DNA of 64,000 nt, taken from Nevskiales bacterium. Lineage in GTDB: Bacteria; Pseudomonadota; Gammaproteobacteria; Steroidobacterales; GCA-2729495. The notes under the pieces are model-generated. The model saw only the letters and a program-made list of their open reading frames with translations, made no database searches and was not told the origin of the DNA. The stretch's first letter is position 1; each line of letters starts with the position of its first letter. The position numbers were made by a program, and so were the translations under genes. Positions 1-8,541 of this stretch are shown here, piece by piece. Where the stretch lies: NCBI GenBank assembly GCA_011526045.1, contig WYBE01000028.1, forward strand, positions 62,001 through 126,000, given 5' to 3'.

Positions 1-160
1 CGTCGGGCTGCAGGAACACGACCGTCCAGCCGACCACGCAGACCAGCCATGCGGCCGCAACCGCAACCCAGCGGAACCGCCAGCAACCCCAGAGCACACC
101 GCGGAGGTAGTCGATCAACTCCGCGGGGTCGAACCCGCCCTGATTGACAGTGCTTGCCAT
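1..160 (-). CDS. Wzz-like polysaccharide chain-length determinant, partial (N-terminus only)
   Basis: Only the first 53 codons are inside the window; the gene runs off the left edge. It starts at an ATG at 160, 19 bases after the stop of the export lipoprotein, so the two are probably co-transcribed. The visible N-terminus is a short polar stretch containing ELIDYLRG, then a hydrophobic segment (WVAVAAAWLVCVVGW) that fits the first transmembrane helix of Wzz-type proteins. This N-terminus, paired with a small export lipoprotein, matches the chain-length protein of XrtA/PEP-CTERM-associated exopolysaccharide loci (established family). The downstream part needed to prove this is outside the window. 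Confidence 0.75.
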   Translation of the reverse strand, partial: MASTVNQGGFDPAELIDYLRGVLWGCWRFRWVAVAAAWLVCVVGWTVVFLQPD

Positions 161-179
161 GAGGATCGTCTTGTCTTGC

Positions 180-800
180 CTACAGCCGCGATTCCGGTAT
201 GAAGAGCACGTCGCCGGGCATCATCTCGATGTTCTCGCTGATCTTGCCCTCGTTCAGCAGGTCGGCGAGACGAACGGGAATCTCCACCTTTTGTCCGTCG
301 GCGCGACGGATGATCTTGGCGCGGTTACCCGCCGCCCCGGGCGCGAGCCCGCCCACGTCGATCAGCACATCGAGCACGGTCAGGTTTCGCCGGTAGGCGA
401 GCGCCCTCGGCTGCGCGGCCTTGCCCACTACGCGAATCTGCTCGCCGAAGGTGCCGACGAACTCCCGCACGATGACGTTCACCTGGGGTGTCTTCACGAA
501 ATTGGCGAGTGCTGTCTCCATGTCGCGCGCGAGCTGCGTCGGTGTCTTGCCGACTGCCTGCATGTCTTCCACGAGGGGCGTCGAAATGCGGCCGTCCGGG
601 CGCACCGGCACGCTCACCGACAACTCCGGGTTGCGCCAGACGAAGATGTCGAGCTGGTCACCGGGCCCGATGAGGTACTGCGCCGGAGTCTCCGCCGTGA
701 CCGGCGCCGGCGGCGGCTCGGAAGTTGCGCAGCCCGCTGTCAGCGCAGCGAGAGCAATGGCCATCACACAAGTCAAACGTCCGATCATTGGCATTTCCAT
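180..800 (-). CDS. Polysaccharide export lipoprotein (Wza-like, XrtA/PEP-CTERM EPS type)
   Basis: A 206-residue outer-membrane polysaccharide export protein. The start chosen is the ATG at 800, preceded by GGGGGAA, because it gives a clean lipoprotein signal: basic N-terminus, hydrophobic run, and lipobox LTAGC with Cys24 as the lipidated residue. A longer reading to 944 would bury the signal peptide. The Poly_export domain begins near residue 42 with YLIGPGDQLDIFVW, followed by one SLBB-like segment (about 120-200) ending in MPGDVLFIPES. The short length (Wza is about 380) is typical of the exosortase-associated export protein family. It is first in a leftward operon with the chain-length gene. 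No exosortase is visible, so that association is inferred from family resemblance. Confidence 0.85.
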   Translation of the reverse strand: MEMPMIGRLTCVMAIALAALTAGCATSEPPPAPVTAETPAQYLIGPGDQLDIFVWRNPELSVSVPVRPDGRISTPLVEDMQAVGKTPTQLARDMETALANFVKTPQVNVIVREFVGTFGEQIRVVGKAAQPRALAYRRNLTVLDVLIDVGGLAPGAAGNRAKIIRRADGQKVEIPVRLADLLNEGKISENIEMMPGDVLFIPESRL

Positions 801-1139
801 GTGTTCCCCCAACAAATATTTCCGGGCGCCCGGGAACAGGTCCGACGGACCATCCGCCGCGGGCATGGTCGCGACGGGCCGGGCCCGGTTCGCCATTTGA
901 CATTTTCCGAAACCCTGCCGAATTTGCAGTGACCGGGATCGCATTTCGATCTCCGGACAATGCCTTGATTAGTGTAATGGTTCTGCCCTGGCGCCGCTGG
1001 CCGACGTCGCGGCAGGACTGCCGGAGCACCCCCTCGATCTGGGACGGCAACCGGTGCCGGCAGGACTGCCGCCGCGAGCGCCTCCGGCAGCGCGGGCAGC
1101 TCGCCACAGGCGCCTGCGCGCAACCCCATGCGGCGGGCC
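801..1139. other. Intergenic region upstream of the EPS export operon
   Basis: This 339-base gap between the export lipoprotein and the enoyl-CoA hydratase holds no convincing gene. It should carry the EPS operon promoter and leader. A near-palindrome (TTCCGGGCGCCCGGGAA, 822-838) lies about 20 bases upstream of the lipoprotein start, just before the ribosome-binding site. A sigma-54-like pair of half-sites around 1050 has the wrong spacing and is not accepted. Confidence 0.5.
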
Positions 1140-1919
1140 TCAGTCCGGCCAGCGCGGCGGACGTTTGCCGATGAACGCGCTGATGCCCTCCTGCGCGTCG
1201 GGCCCGAGCAGGTTGGCAGTGATGCAGCGGGCCGCGATCTGATAGGCGTCCGGCAGGGGCTCCGCGAGTTGCCGGTAGAACAGCCGCTTGCCCGCCGCGA
1301 CCACGCGCCGCGGCTTCGCCAGCAAGGCCTGGGCCAGCGCTCCGACCGCCGGATCGAGCTCGGCCGGTGGAACCACGCGGTTCACGAGCCCCCATGCCAG
1401 CGCGGTCGCAGCGTCGATGAACTCGCCGGTGAACAGCATTTCGAAAGCGCGCTTCGGGGCGATATTGCGCGAAACGGGCACACCCGGTGTGGCGCAGAAC
1501 AGCCCGAGATTGATGCCCGAGGTCGCCAGACGCGCGTCCGCTGCGGCAATCGCCAGATCGCAGGCAGCCACGAGCTGGCATCCGGCGGCGGTCGCGATGC
1601 CGTGCACCCTGGCGATTACCGGCTGCGGCAGGTCGCGAATGGCCAGCATGAGGTCGGCACAGTCGTGGAACAGGCGACTGATCGCGGCCTCGTCGCGCGT
1701 GACGCTCATCTCCTTCAGGTCATGGCCTGCGCAAAACGCGCGCCCGGCCCCCGCGATCACGACGACACGCACACGCTCGTCCGTCGCAATGGCAGAGAGC
1801 GCCGTGCGCAAATCGCCGAGCAGCGCGTGATCGAGGGCGTTGAACTGGGCCGGCCGGTTCAGGGTCAGGGTCGTGACGCCGGCGGCATCGGCGCGCAGCA
1901 AGGACGGTTGCGTGTTCAC
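1140..1919 (-). CDS. Enoyl-CoA hydratase/isomerase family protein (ECHDC3-like)
   Basis: A 259-residue crotonase-fold protein. The first oxyanion-hole segment is AGRAFCAGHDLKEM (about residues 58-71) and the second is in ATAAGCQLVAACDLA (about 115-130). The following stretch GINLGLFCATPGVPVSR replaces the usual PGAGGT and catalytic glutamate context and resembles the ECHDC3 subgroup, whose true reaction is not settled. Standard hydratase activity should therefore not be assumed. The gene sits 28 bases after an acyl-CoA ligase on the same strand, which suggests a two-gene acyl-CoA metabolism operon. The likely substrate class is a CoA thioester. Confidence 0.85.
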   Translation of the reverse strand: MNTQPSLLRADAAGVTTLTLNRPAQFNALDHALLGDLRTALSAIATDERVRVVVIAGAGRAFCAGHDLKEMSVTRDEAAISRLFHDCADLMLAIRDLPQPVIARVHGIATAAGCQLVAACDLAIAAADARLATSGINLGLFCATPGVPVSRNIAPKRAFEMLFTGEFIDAATALAWGLVNRVVPPAELDPAVGALAQALLAKPRRVVAAGKRLFYRQLAEPLPDAYQIAARCITANLLGPDAQEGISAFIGKRPPRWPD

Positions 1920-1947
1920 CCTGCTCCTCCCTTCACCCGGCAGCGGC

Positions 1948-3588
1948 TCACTCTATGGCACCTGCGGAGCGGGCACGCTCGCGCAGCACGAATTTCTGGA
2001 TCTTGCCGGTGGAGGTCTTCGGCAACTCGCCGAACTCCACCCGCTTCGGCACCTTGAACCCGGCAAGCAGACTGCGGCAATGAGCGATCAGCTCCTCCTC
2101 GCCCGCCCTCGCCCCGGGTTTCAGCTCCACGTAGGCGCGCGGGCTTTCGCCCCACTTGGGGTCCGGCTGCGCCACCACGGCCGCGAGCAGCACGGCCGGA
2201 TGGCGGCAGAGCGCATCCTCGACTTCCAGCGAGCTGATGTTCTCGCCGCCGGAGATGATCACGTCCTTGGACCGGTCGCGGATCTTCACGTAGCCGTCAC
2301 CCTGCACCACGGCGAGATCCCCGGAGTGAAACCAGCCGCCGCCGAACGCCTCGGTCGTGGCGCGCGGATTCTTGAGATAGCCCTTCATGGTCATGTTGCC
2401 GCGAAACATGATCTCCCCGATGGTGACGCCATCCGACGGCACCGGCGTCATCGTCTGCGGGTCCATCACAGCGACCGCCTCCTGCAGCGTATAGGTCACA
2501 CCCTGCCGGCCATTGCGCTCAACCCGGGCCGCGAGATCGAGTTCCGCCCATTCAGGCTGCCTCGCACAGATCGTCGCCGGGCCGTAGGTCTCGGTCAGGC
2601 CGTACACGTGGGTGAGATCGAAGCCCATGCGATCCATGCCCTCGATCATCGCGGCCGGCGGTGCGGCCGCCGCCACCATCGCCGCCACGCGATGTTTGAT
2701 GCCGGTCTTCAGCGCCTCGGGTGCATTGATGAGCATGCTGTGGACGATCGGCGCACCGGTGTAATGCGTGACACCGTGCCGGCGGATTGCATCGAAAATG
2801 GCGGCGGCTTCCACCCGCCGCAGGCAGACGTTCGTGCCGCCGATGGCGGCCACTGCCCAGGGGAAGCACCAGCCGTTGCAGTGGAACATCGGCAGTGTCC
2901 AGAGATAGACCGCGTGGTGCGGCATGCCCCAGTCGAGGATGTTGGAAAGCGATGCCAGATAGGCCCCGCGGTGATGGTAGACCACACCCTTCGGATTGCC
3001 GGTCGTGCCCGAGGTGTAGTTGAGCGCGATCGCCTCCCATTCATCGGCCGGCTGACGCCACCGGAAGTCCGCATCGCCCGTGGCGATGAACGCCTCGTAG
3101 TCCTGCCGCCCCAGCCGCTCGCCGCCCGCCGAAAGCGGATCCTCGACATCGATCACCAGCGGCCGCGGATCGAGCCTGCCGAGCGCCTTGCCGATGACCG
3201 TCGAGAACTCGCTGTCGGTGATCAGGACACGCGCCTCACCGTGCTGGAGCATGAACGCGAGCGCCTCGGCGTCCAGTCGGGTATTGAGTGTGTTGAGTAC
3301 CGCTCCGGTCATGGCGACACCGAAATGAGCCTCCACCATCTCGGGCGTATTGGCGAGCATGACCGCCACGGTGTCCCCGGGCCTGACGCCGGCGCGGACC
3401 AGCGCCGAGGCGAGTCGCCGGCAACGCGTGTAGGTGTCGCGCCAGCGGTAGCTGCGCTCCCCGTGCACCACGGCGAGCCGCTCGGGCCAGACCTGCGCCG
3501 CCCGGGCAATGAAGGAGAGCGGCGTCAGCGGAACGAAATTGGCTGGATTGCGCTCGAGACCGTGCTCGTAGATCGCCGGGGTGCTCAT
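1948..3588 (-). CDS. AMP-dependent acyl-CoA synthetase (fatty acid/aryl acid CoA ligase family)
   Basis: A 546-residue ANL-superfamily adenylate-forming ligase that activates a carboxylic acid with ATP and CoA. The P-loop NYTSGTTGNPKG is at about residues 180-192, the acyl-adenylate motif YGLTETYGP near 330, the hinge motif SGDLAVVQGDGYVKIRDR near 425, and the C-terminal catalytic lysine in PKTSTGKIQK near 530. Length and all core motifs are normal. It resembles the medium-chain or methylmercaptopropionate-type ligases more than long-chain FadD, but the sequence does not fix the substrate. It is upstream of, and probably co-transcribed with, the ECHDC3-like gene. Confidence 0.9.
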   Translation of the reverse strand: MSTPAIYEHGLERNPANFVPLTPLSFIARAAQVWPERLAVVHGERSYRWRDTYTRCRRLASALVRAGVRPGDTVAVMLANTPEMVEAHFGVAMTGAVLNTLNTRLDAEALAFMLQHGEARVLITDSEFSTVIGKALGRLDPRPLVIDVEDPLSAGGERLGRQDYEAFIATGDADFRWRQPADEWEAIALNYTSGTTGNPKGVVYHHRGAYLASLSNILDWGMPHHAVYLWTLPMFHCNGWCFPWAVAAIGGTNVCLRRVEAAAIFDAIRRHGVTHYTGAPIVHSMLINAPEALKTGIKHRVAAMVAAAAPPAAMIEGMDRMGFDLTHVYGLTETYGPATICARQPEWAELDLAARVERNGRQGVTYTLQEAVAVMDPQTMTPVPSDGVTIGEIMFRGNMTMKGYLKNPRATTEAFGGGWFHSGDLAVVQGDGYVKIRDRSKDVIISGGENISSLEVEDALCRHPAVLLAAVVAQPDPKWGESPRAYVELKPGARAGEEELIAHCRSLLAGFKVPKRVEFGELPKTSTGKIQKFVLRERARSAGAIE

Positions 3589-3668
3589 GCTGGTCTGCGG
3601 GTGTGTGGTGGTCGATTCATGCTAGCACCAGCGGCTTTTGCCGCGTTATGTCACACCTGTAAATACCT

Positions 3669-3698
3669 ATGTGATTGCCGTGCGGTTACGGCTATAGT
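3669..3698 (+). promoter_or_regulatory. Possible promoter for the small acidic reading frame
   Basis: A TATAGT hexamer (3693-3698) resembles a -10 element, with ATGTGA (3669-3674) 18 bases upstream as a weak -35. It would start a transcript about 28 bases before the GTG at 3733. A hairpin GCGGCTTTTGCCGC (3631-3644) and the word TTATGTCACA (3646-3655) lie between it and the divergent acyl-CoA ligase. The prediction is weak. Confidence 0.3.
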
Positions 3699-3732
3699 CG
3701 TTCGCACTCATTACAAGAACAAGAACGCTGAC

Positions 3733-3936
3733 GTGAGACCGGCCAACGAACAAGATGAAGCGTCTGCTCCACCAGAGCCCGAATTCGAGTCCACCGACGG
3801 TGGCTGGGATCCGTACATCGCTGCATTGCTGACCGGGCCCGCACCGGCCCGTGACGCCGCCGGCGATGAAGACGAGGACTACTCCGAACCGGTGATGAGC
3901 TTCAGCCGTCGACCGGCGAAGTTTGCATCGGGCTGA
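3733..3936 (+). CDS. Small acidic hypothetical protein (67 aa)
   Basis: A short reading frame from a GTG, with no clear ribosome-binding site. The product is strongly acidic in the middle (GDEDEDYSEP) and Pro/Ala rich, with a short hydrophobic patch (DPYIAALLTGP), and ends in a basic tail. There is no signal peptide or recognisable domain. It lies alone between the divergent acyl-CoA ligase and the hairpin-rich region downstream of the tRNA. A plausible -10 box upstream and a protein-like composition argue for it; its size and lack of RBS argue against. It may instead be chance coding in GC-rich DNA. Confidence 0.35.
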   Translation: MRPANEQDEASAPPEPEFESTDGGWDPYIAALLTGPAPARDAAGDEDEDYSEPVMSFSRRPAKFASG

Positions 3937-4008
3937 TCCAGGCGCCTGGAATTCGAGTCCCGCCTCCCCCGGGCAGGGGACCCCTTCCGATTCGCCCTGC
4001 GACGCAGG

Positions 4009-4109
4009 CGAACCTGGCGCGCCCGACAGGATTGACTCGGGACCGGTTACGGTCCCTCGCCCTCCGGGCGGCTGCGCCGTCCAAAATCGCTCTGCGATTT
4101 TGTCGAACC

Positions 4110-4128
<19 letters not shown>
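4009..4128. repeat. 25-bp direct repeat duplicating the tRNA-Arg 3' end
   Basis: The 25 bases at 4104-4128, which cover the T-arm 3' strand, acceptor stem, CCA and a few bases beyond the tRNA, recur exactly at 4009-4033, 95 bases away in the same orientation. Between the copies lie two hairpins: GGGACCG/CGGTCCC (4039-4056) and CAAAATCGC/GCGATTTTG (4082-4102). Overlapping the outer copy is a third, TTCGCCCTGCG paired with CGCAGGCGAA (about 3991-4012, one bulge). This resembles the 3'-end repeats known downstream of some tRNA genes (for example E. coli tyrT), or an old integration scar. No integrase is nearby. Confidence 0.85.
4082..4102 (-). terminator. Hairpin terminator downstream of tRNA-Arg
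   Basis: A perfect 9-bp stem CAAAATCGC/GCGATTTTG with a 3-base loop begins 8 bases after the tRNA CCA. Read on the tRNA strand it ends in TTTTG, giving a short U-run. It could also act as a 3'-processing signal. Confidence 0.6.
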
Positions 4129-4186
<58 letters not shown>

Positions 4187-4284
4187 GGAAAGGGCCGGCA
4201 TGATAACGCCGCGAATCCGGCGGCGTCCACGCGAAGCGATGCCTGCGCGAGGGCCCCGCTTGCGGATTCGCCGGAACCCGCGCC

Positions 4285-5001
4285 ATGCTTGCCGCGATGG
4301 CCAACCCGCTCTTTCCCCACGATGTCTTCCTCGACGTCTTCGACCACGCCCCGACCCGCGACCTGCAGCCGGGGGAGGTACTGCTCGCCGCCGGCGCCCC
4401 AGCCGACCAGGTCTTCAATGTTCTCGGCGGCATGCTGATGATGAGCCGCGCCGGGCGCGACGGGCGCCGCCAGGTACTAAGCTTCCTGTTTCGCGACAAC
4501 TTTCTCGGGCTGACTGCCACCGACCATTATTTCTTCACGGTCGAAGCGGTGACGACGGCGCGGGTGGCCTGCTGCACGCGCGACGCCTTCAACGCGCGCC
4601 TCGAACGCGACCCGGAAGCGGAGCGCGCCTTCCAGAGCATGATGGTGCGGGTCCTCGAAGACATGATCGATTCCATCTACAGCCTCGGCCAGCGCTCGGC
4701 GGTCGAGCGGCTGGCGGTGTTCATCCTGTACCTGCGTCACTGGCGGCGGCTGACCGATGAAATCGCCGACGATAGCAACCCGCAGCTCAACGACGTCGCG
4801 CTGCCCATGACGCGCGAGGACATCGCGGACTTTCACGGACTGACGAAGGAAACCGTCAGCCGCAGCTTCGGCGCGCTGCAACGGCGGGGCCTGATACACC
4901 GCGTGGACAATCACAACATCCGGATTACCGATCTGGTCGGCCTGCGCGAACTGGCCGGCGTCATGGATTTCGCGGCCCCCCGCCGCCTGCTGCCCCGCTG
5001 A
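4285..5001 (+). CDS. CRP/FNR-family transcriptional regulator
   Basis: A 238-residue regulator with an N-terminal cyclic-nucleotide-binding fold (about 10-130; GEVLLAAGAPADQVF then RQVLSFLFRDNFLG), a dimerisation helix (about 115-150), and a C-terminal winged helix. The HTH core is TREDIADFHGLTKETVSRSF (about 173-192). The four-cysteine iron-sulfur ligand set of true FNR is absent; the only close cysteines (RVACC) are internal. It is therefore more like a FixK/Crp-type protein whose signal cannot be read from sequence. An in-frame ATG five codons downstream is an alternative start. Its end overlaps the convergent EamA gene by 41 bases. Confidence 0.88.
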   Translation: MLAAMANPLFPHDVFLDVFDHAPTRDLQPGEVLLAAGAPADQVFNVLGGMLMMSRAGRDGRRQVLSFLFRDNFLGLTATDHYFFTVEAVTTARVACCTRDAFNARLERDPEAERAFQSMMVRVLEDMIDSIYSLGQRSAVERLAVFILYLRHWRRLTDEIADDSNPQLNDVALPMTREDIADFHGLTKETVSRSFGALQRRGLIHRVDNHNIRITDLVGLRELAGVMDFAAPRRLLPR

Positions 5002-5932
5002 GGCGAACGCGGCGCAGCATTGCGGCCGGCACCGAGATCACCCGTCTCTCGAACAGGACCAGGCTCACGCCGGCCAGCACCAGCACGGCGCCGAGCAAGC
5101 TCGCGGGCGTCAGCTGCTCACCAAGCACGAACGCACCGAGGAGCAGCGCAACCACGGGATTCGCCACCGCATACACCGTGACCTTCTCCGCGGGGAAACG
5201 CGCGAGCAGCCACAGATAGCTCGATTGCGACAGCACGCTGCCGAAAGCCGCCAGATAGAGCAGCGCGAGCCATCCACCGAGCGTCACGGCACCGGGTTCG
5301 ATACGTGCCAGCTCGCCGTTGACAACAGCCGCCACGGCGAGGAAGCCGGCCCCGGCGGCCATCTGCCCGCAACCGAGCGCCAGCAGGCGATCGGCGGTGA
5401 CCGCACCGCGTTGCAGGAGTGTGCCGACGCTCCAGGCCGTGACCGCCAGCCCGAGAGCCGCTACGTAGCCGATGCTCTGGACGCCGGCGAGCGACAGGTT
5501 CTGCTGCACCACCAGCGCGACGCCGGCAATTGCGACAAACAGCCCGGCCAGCACCCACGCTGCCGGACGCCGTCGCTGGAAGAACCCCCAGTCGAGCAGG
5601 GCGATGCTGATCGGGATCGTCGCATTCAGCAGCGCGGCCATGCCCGAAGGCACCCCCTGGATCGAATAGACCGTGAAGCCGTTGCCGAATCCGCACATGA
5701 GCACCCCGCTGGCGATCACGGTGCGCGTCGGCAGACCGGCGAGCGGCCGCGGGCCGCGCCACCGCAACCAGGCATAGAGCGCCGCCGCGGCCAGCGCGAA
5801 CCGCATTGCCGCAGACGCGAACGGCGGCAACGAGCGCAGCAGGACCGCGATTGCGAGATACGTGGTTCCCCACACCACGAAGATGCAGGTGAAGGCGAGG
5901 ACGATGCGCGTCCTCGATTCGTCAGGCGACAT
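4961..5932 (-). CDS. EamA-family (DMT) transporter
   Basis: A 323-residue inner-membrane protein of the drug/metabolite transporter superfamily. It has about ten hydrophobic helices in two EamA repeats (about 10-140 and 155-290). The first helix carries the family-typical VVWGTTYLA, and the second half carries AVANPVVALLLGAFVLGEQL. The start chosen is the ATG at 5932, right before the first helix; upstream in-frame codons read as non-membrane sequence. The substrate is unknown; relatives export amino acids or metabolites. Its 3' end overlaps the convergent CRP/FNR regulator gene. Confidence 0.88.
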   Translation of the reverse strand: MSPDESRTRIVLAFTCIFVVWGTTYLAIAVLLRSLPPFASAAMRFALAAAALYAWLRWRGPRPLAGLPTRTVIASGVLMCGFGNGFTVYSIQGVPSGMAALLNATIPISIALLDWGFFQRRRPAAWVLAGLFVAIAGVALVVQQNLSLAGVQSIGYVAALGLAVTAWSVGTLLQRGAVTADRLLALGCGQMAAGAGFLAVAAVVNGELARIEPGAVTLGGWLALLYLAAFGSVLSQSSYLWLLARFPAEKVTVYAVANPVVALLLGAFVLGEQLTPASLLGAVLVLAGVSLVLFERRVISVPAAMLRRVRLSGAAGGGGPRNP

Positions 5933-6053
5933 GCGCAATCCCTGGGAAGCAGACCGGTCGGATCGGTCCGCCATGCTACGGCGGCAACCCGGGCCGTCGT
6001 CAAACGTTCGGCTACACGCGCGGCGATACGCGCCCGCATGCGTCCGTCGGCGA

Positions 6054-7553
6054 TCAGGACTCCGCCTGGCGCTGTGCCCGCAGCCCGAGCGCCTCGGCCA
6101 CGTGCTCGGTCGCAACCGGCTCCTCTGCGGCGAGATCGGCGATGGTCCGCGCCACCCGCAGCACGCTGTCGCAGGCGCGGCGCGACAGGCGCAGGCGCGC
6201 AGCAGCGCGCTCCATGAGTTCGCGGCCGGGCGCGCCGGGCAGGCACCAGCGACGCACCTCGGCTGCCGCGAGCCGAGCGTTGACGACACCGCAACGCCCG
6301 CATTGCCGTTGGCGCGCGGCCGCCACCCGGGCGGCCACCGCGGCGCTGCTGTCCCCCTCCGTATCGACGCCCAGGCGCACGGCCGAGCGCGCCACCTCGA
6401 TGCGGATGTCGATGCGATCCATGAACGGCCCGGAAAGCCGCTCGGCATAACGCCGCACCTGGTCGGGCGAGCAGCGGCAGCCGAGATCCGGGTCACCGCG
6501 GTAGCCGCAGGGGCAGGGATTCATCGCCGCCACGAGCTGAAAGGAGGCTGGGAACTCCACGGTGCGCGCCGCGCGCGCCACCGCGATACGCCCGGTTTCC
6601 AGCGGCTCGCGCAGCGCCTCGAGCACCGCGCGCGGGAACTCGGCGACCTCATCGAGGAACAACACCCCGTGGTGTGCGAGGGAAATTTCTCCGGGGCGCG
6701 GATTGCTGCCGCCGCCGACGAGCGCCGCGGTGGTGGCGCTGTGGTGCGGGGCGCGAAACGGCCGGCCCGCCGGCAGCACGCCGAGGGCGGCAATCGATGC
6801 GATGGCGGCAACCTCCACCGCCTCATCGTCGGCCGGCGGCGGCAGCAGACCGGGCAGCCGGCGCGCCAGCATGCTCTTGCCGGTGCCGGGCGGACCCACG
6901 AGCAACAGGTTGTGCCCGCCCGCGGCGGCAATCTCCAACGCGCGCTTGGCCTGCTGCTGGCCGTGAATGTCGCGCAGGTCGTCTCCGGTGATGCGGGACG
7001 GTATCGGTGCCGCGGGTGGCGGCGGCGTGAGCGCCGCGGTGCCTTGCAGGTGACGCGCGACGGCCAGCAGGTGATCGGCCGCGCGTATGTCCACGCCGCC
7101 CACCAGCCCCGCCTCGGCCGCACAGGCGGCCGGCAGGATGACGCCGCGGCCCGCGCGGCGTGCCGCGAGCAGCGCGGGCAGCAGTCCGCCTACCCGGCGC
7201 AGGCTGCCGGTGAAGGCAATCTCGCCGTGGAATTCCCAGCGAGCGAGCTCCGTGGAGGGAATCTGGCCGGATGCCGCCAGCAGACCGACAGCGATCGGCA
7301 GATCGAAACGTCCGCCGGATTTCGGCAGGTCCGCCGGTGCGAGATTGACGGTGATCCTGCGGTTCGGGAACTCGAAGCCGCACTCCGAGATCGCAGCGCG
7401 GACCCGTTCGCGGCTCTCCTTCACCGTGGTCTCGGCCAGCCCCACGATCGTGAGCCCGGGCAGCCCGCCACCAAGGCGCACCTCCACCCCGACCTCGGGC
7501 GCCTCCAGGCCGAACTCGCCGCGGGTCATGACGCTGGCGAGTCGCACGGTCAC
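6054..7553 (-). CDS. comM: YifB/ComM-family Mg-chelatase-like AAA+ ATPase
   Basis: A 499-residue protein with the usual three parts: an N-terminal ChlI-like domain (about 1-135, LAPADLPKSGGRFDLPIAVG), the central Mg-chelatase AAA+ module (about 185-390; Walker A GPPGTGKS, Walker B GVLFLDEVAEF, and NPCPCGYRGD), and a C-terminal helical domain. In transformable bacteria ComM is a hexameric helicase that extends recombination during natural transformation; in others its role is unclear. Length is normal. Order comM-ubiK divergent from glnK-amtB is the same as in pseudomonads. Confidence 0.95.
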   Translation of the reverse strand: MTVRLASVMTRGEFGLEAPEVGVEVRLGGGLPGLTIVGLAETTVKESRERVRAAISECGFEFPNRRITVNLAPADLPKSGGRFDLPIAVGLLAASGQIPSTELARWEFHGEIAFTGSLRRVGGLLPALLAARRAGRGVILPAACAAEAGLVGGVDIRAADHLLAVARHLQGTAALTPPPPAAPIPSRITGDDLRDIHGQQQAKRALEIAAAGGHNLLLVGPPGTGKSMLARRLPGLLPPPADDEAVEVAAIASIAALGVLPAGRPFRAPHHSATTAALVGGGSNPRPGEISLAHHGVLFLDEVAEFPRAVLEALREPLETGRIAVARAARTVEFPASFQLVAAMNPCPCGYRGDPDLGCRCSPDQVRRYAERLSGPFMDRIDIRIEVARSAVRLGVDTEGDSSAAVAARVAAARQRQCGRCGVVNARLAAAEVRRWCLPGAPGRELMERAAARLRLSRRACDSVLRVARTIADLAAEEPVATEHVAEALGLRAQRQAES

Positions 7554-7583
7554 CTGCCGAGATCCCGGCCGGCGCGACGCAGC

Positions 7584-8500
<917 letters not shown>

Positions 8501-8541
8501 CCGCCCCCCTTCAGCCCGCGAACCCGCCAAGGAGCAAGAAC

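Noticed and set aside
1048-1062. Sigma-54-like GGCAC...TTGCC halves (minus strand) upstream of the EPS lipoprotein
   Set aside because: The two halves are only three bases apart instead of five, so the GG and GC contacts would be out of register.
1840-3700. Long plus-strand frame opposite the acyl-CoA ligase
   Set aside because: Antisense to a gene with all family motifs; only its last 68 codons, beyond the ligase, were considered as a separate small gene.
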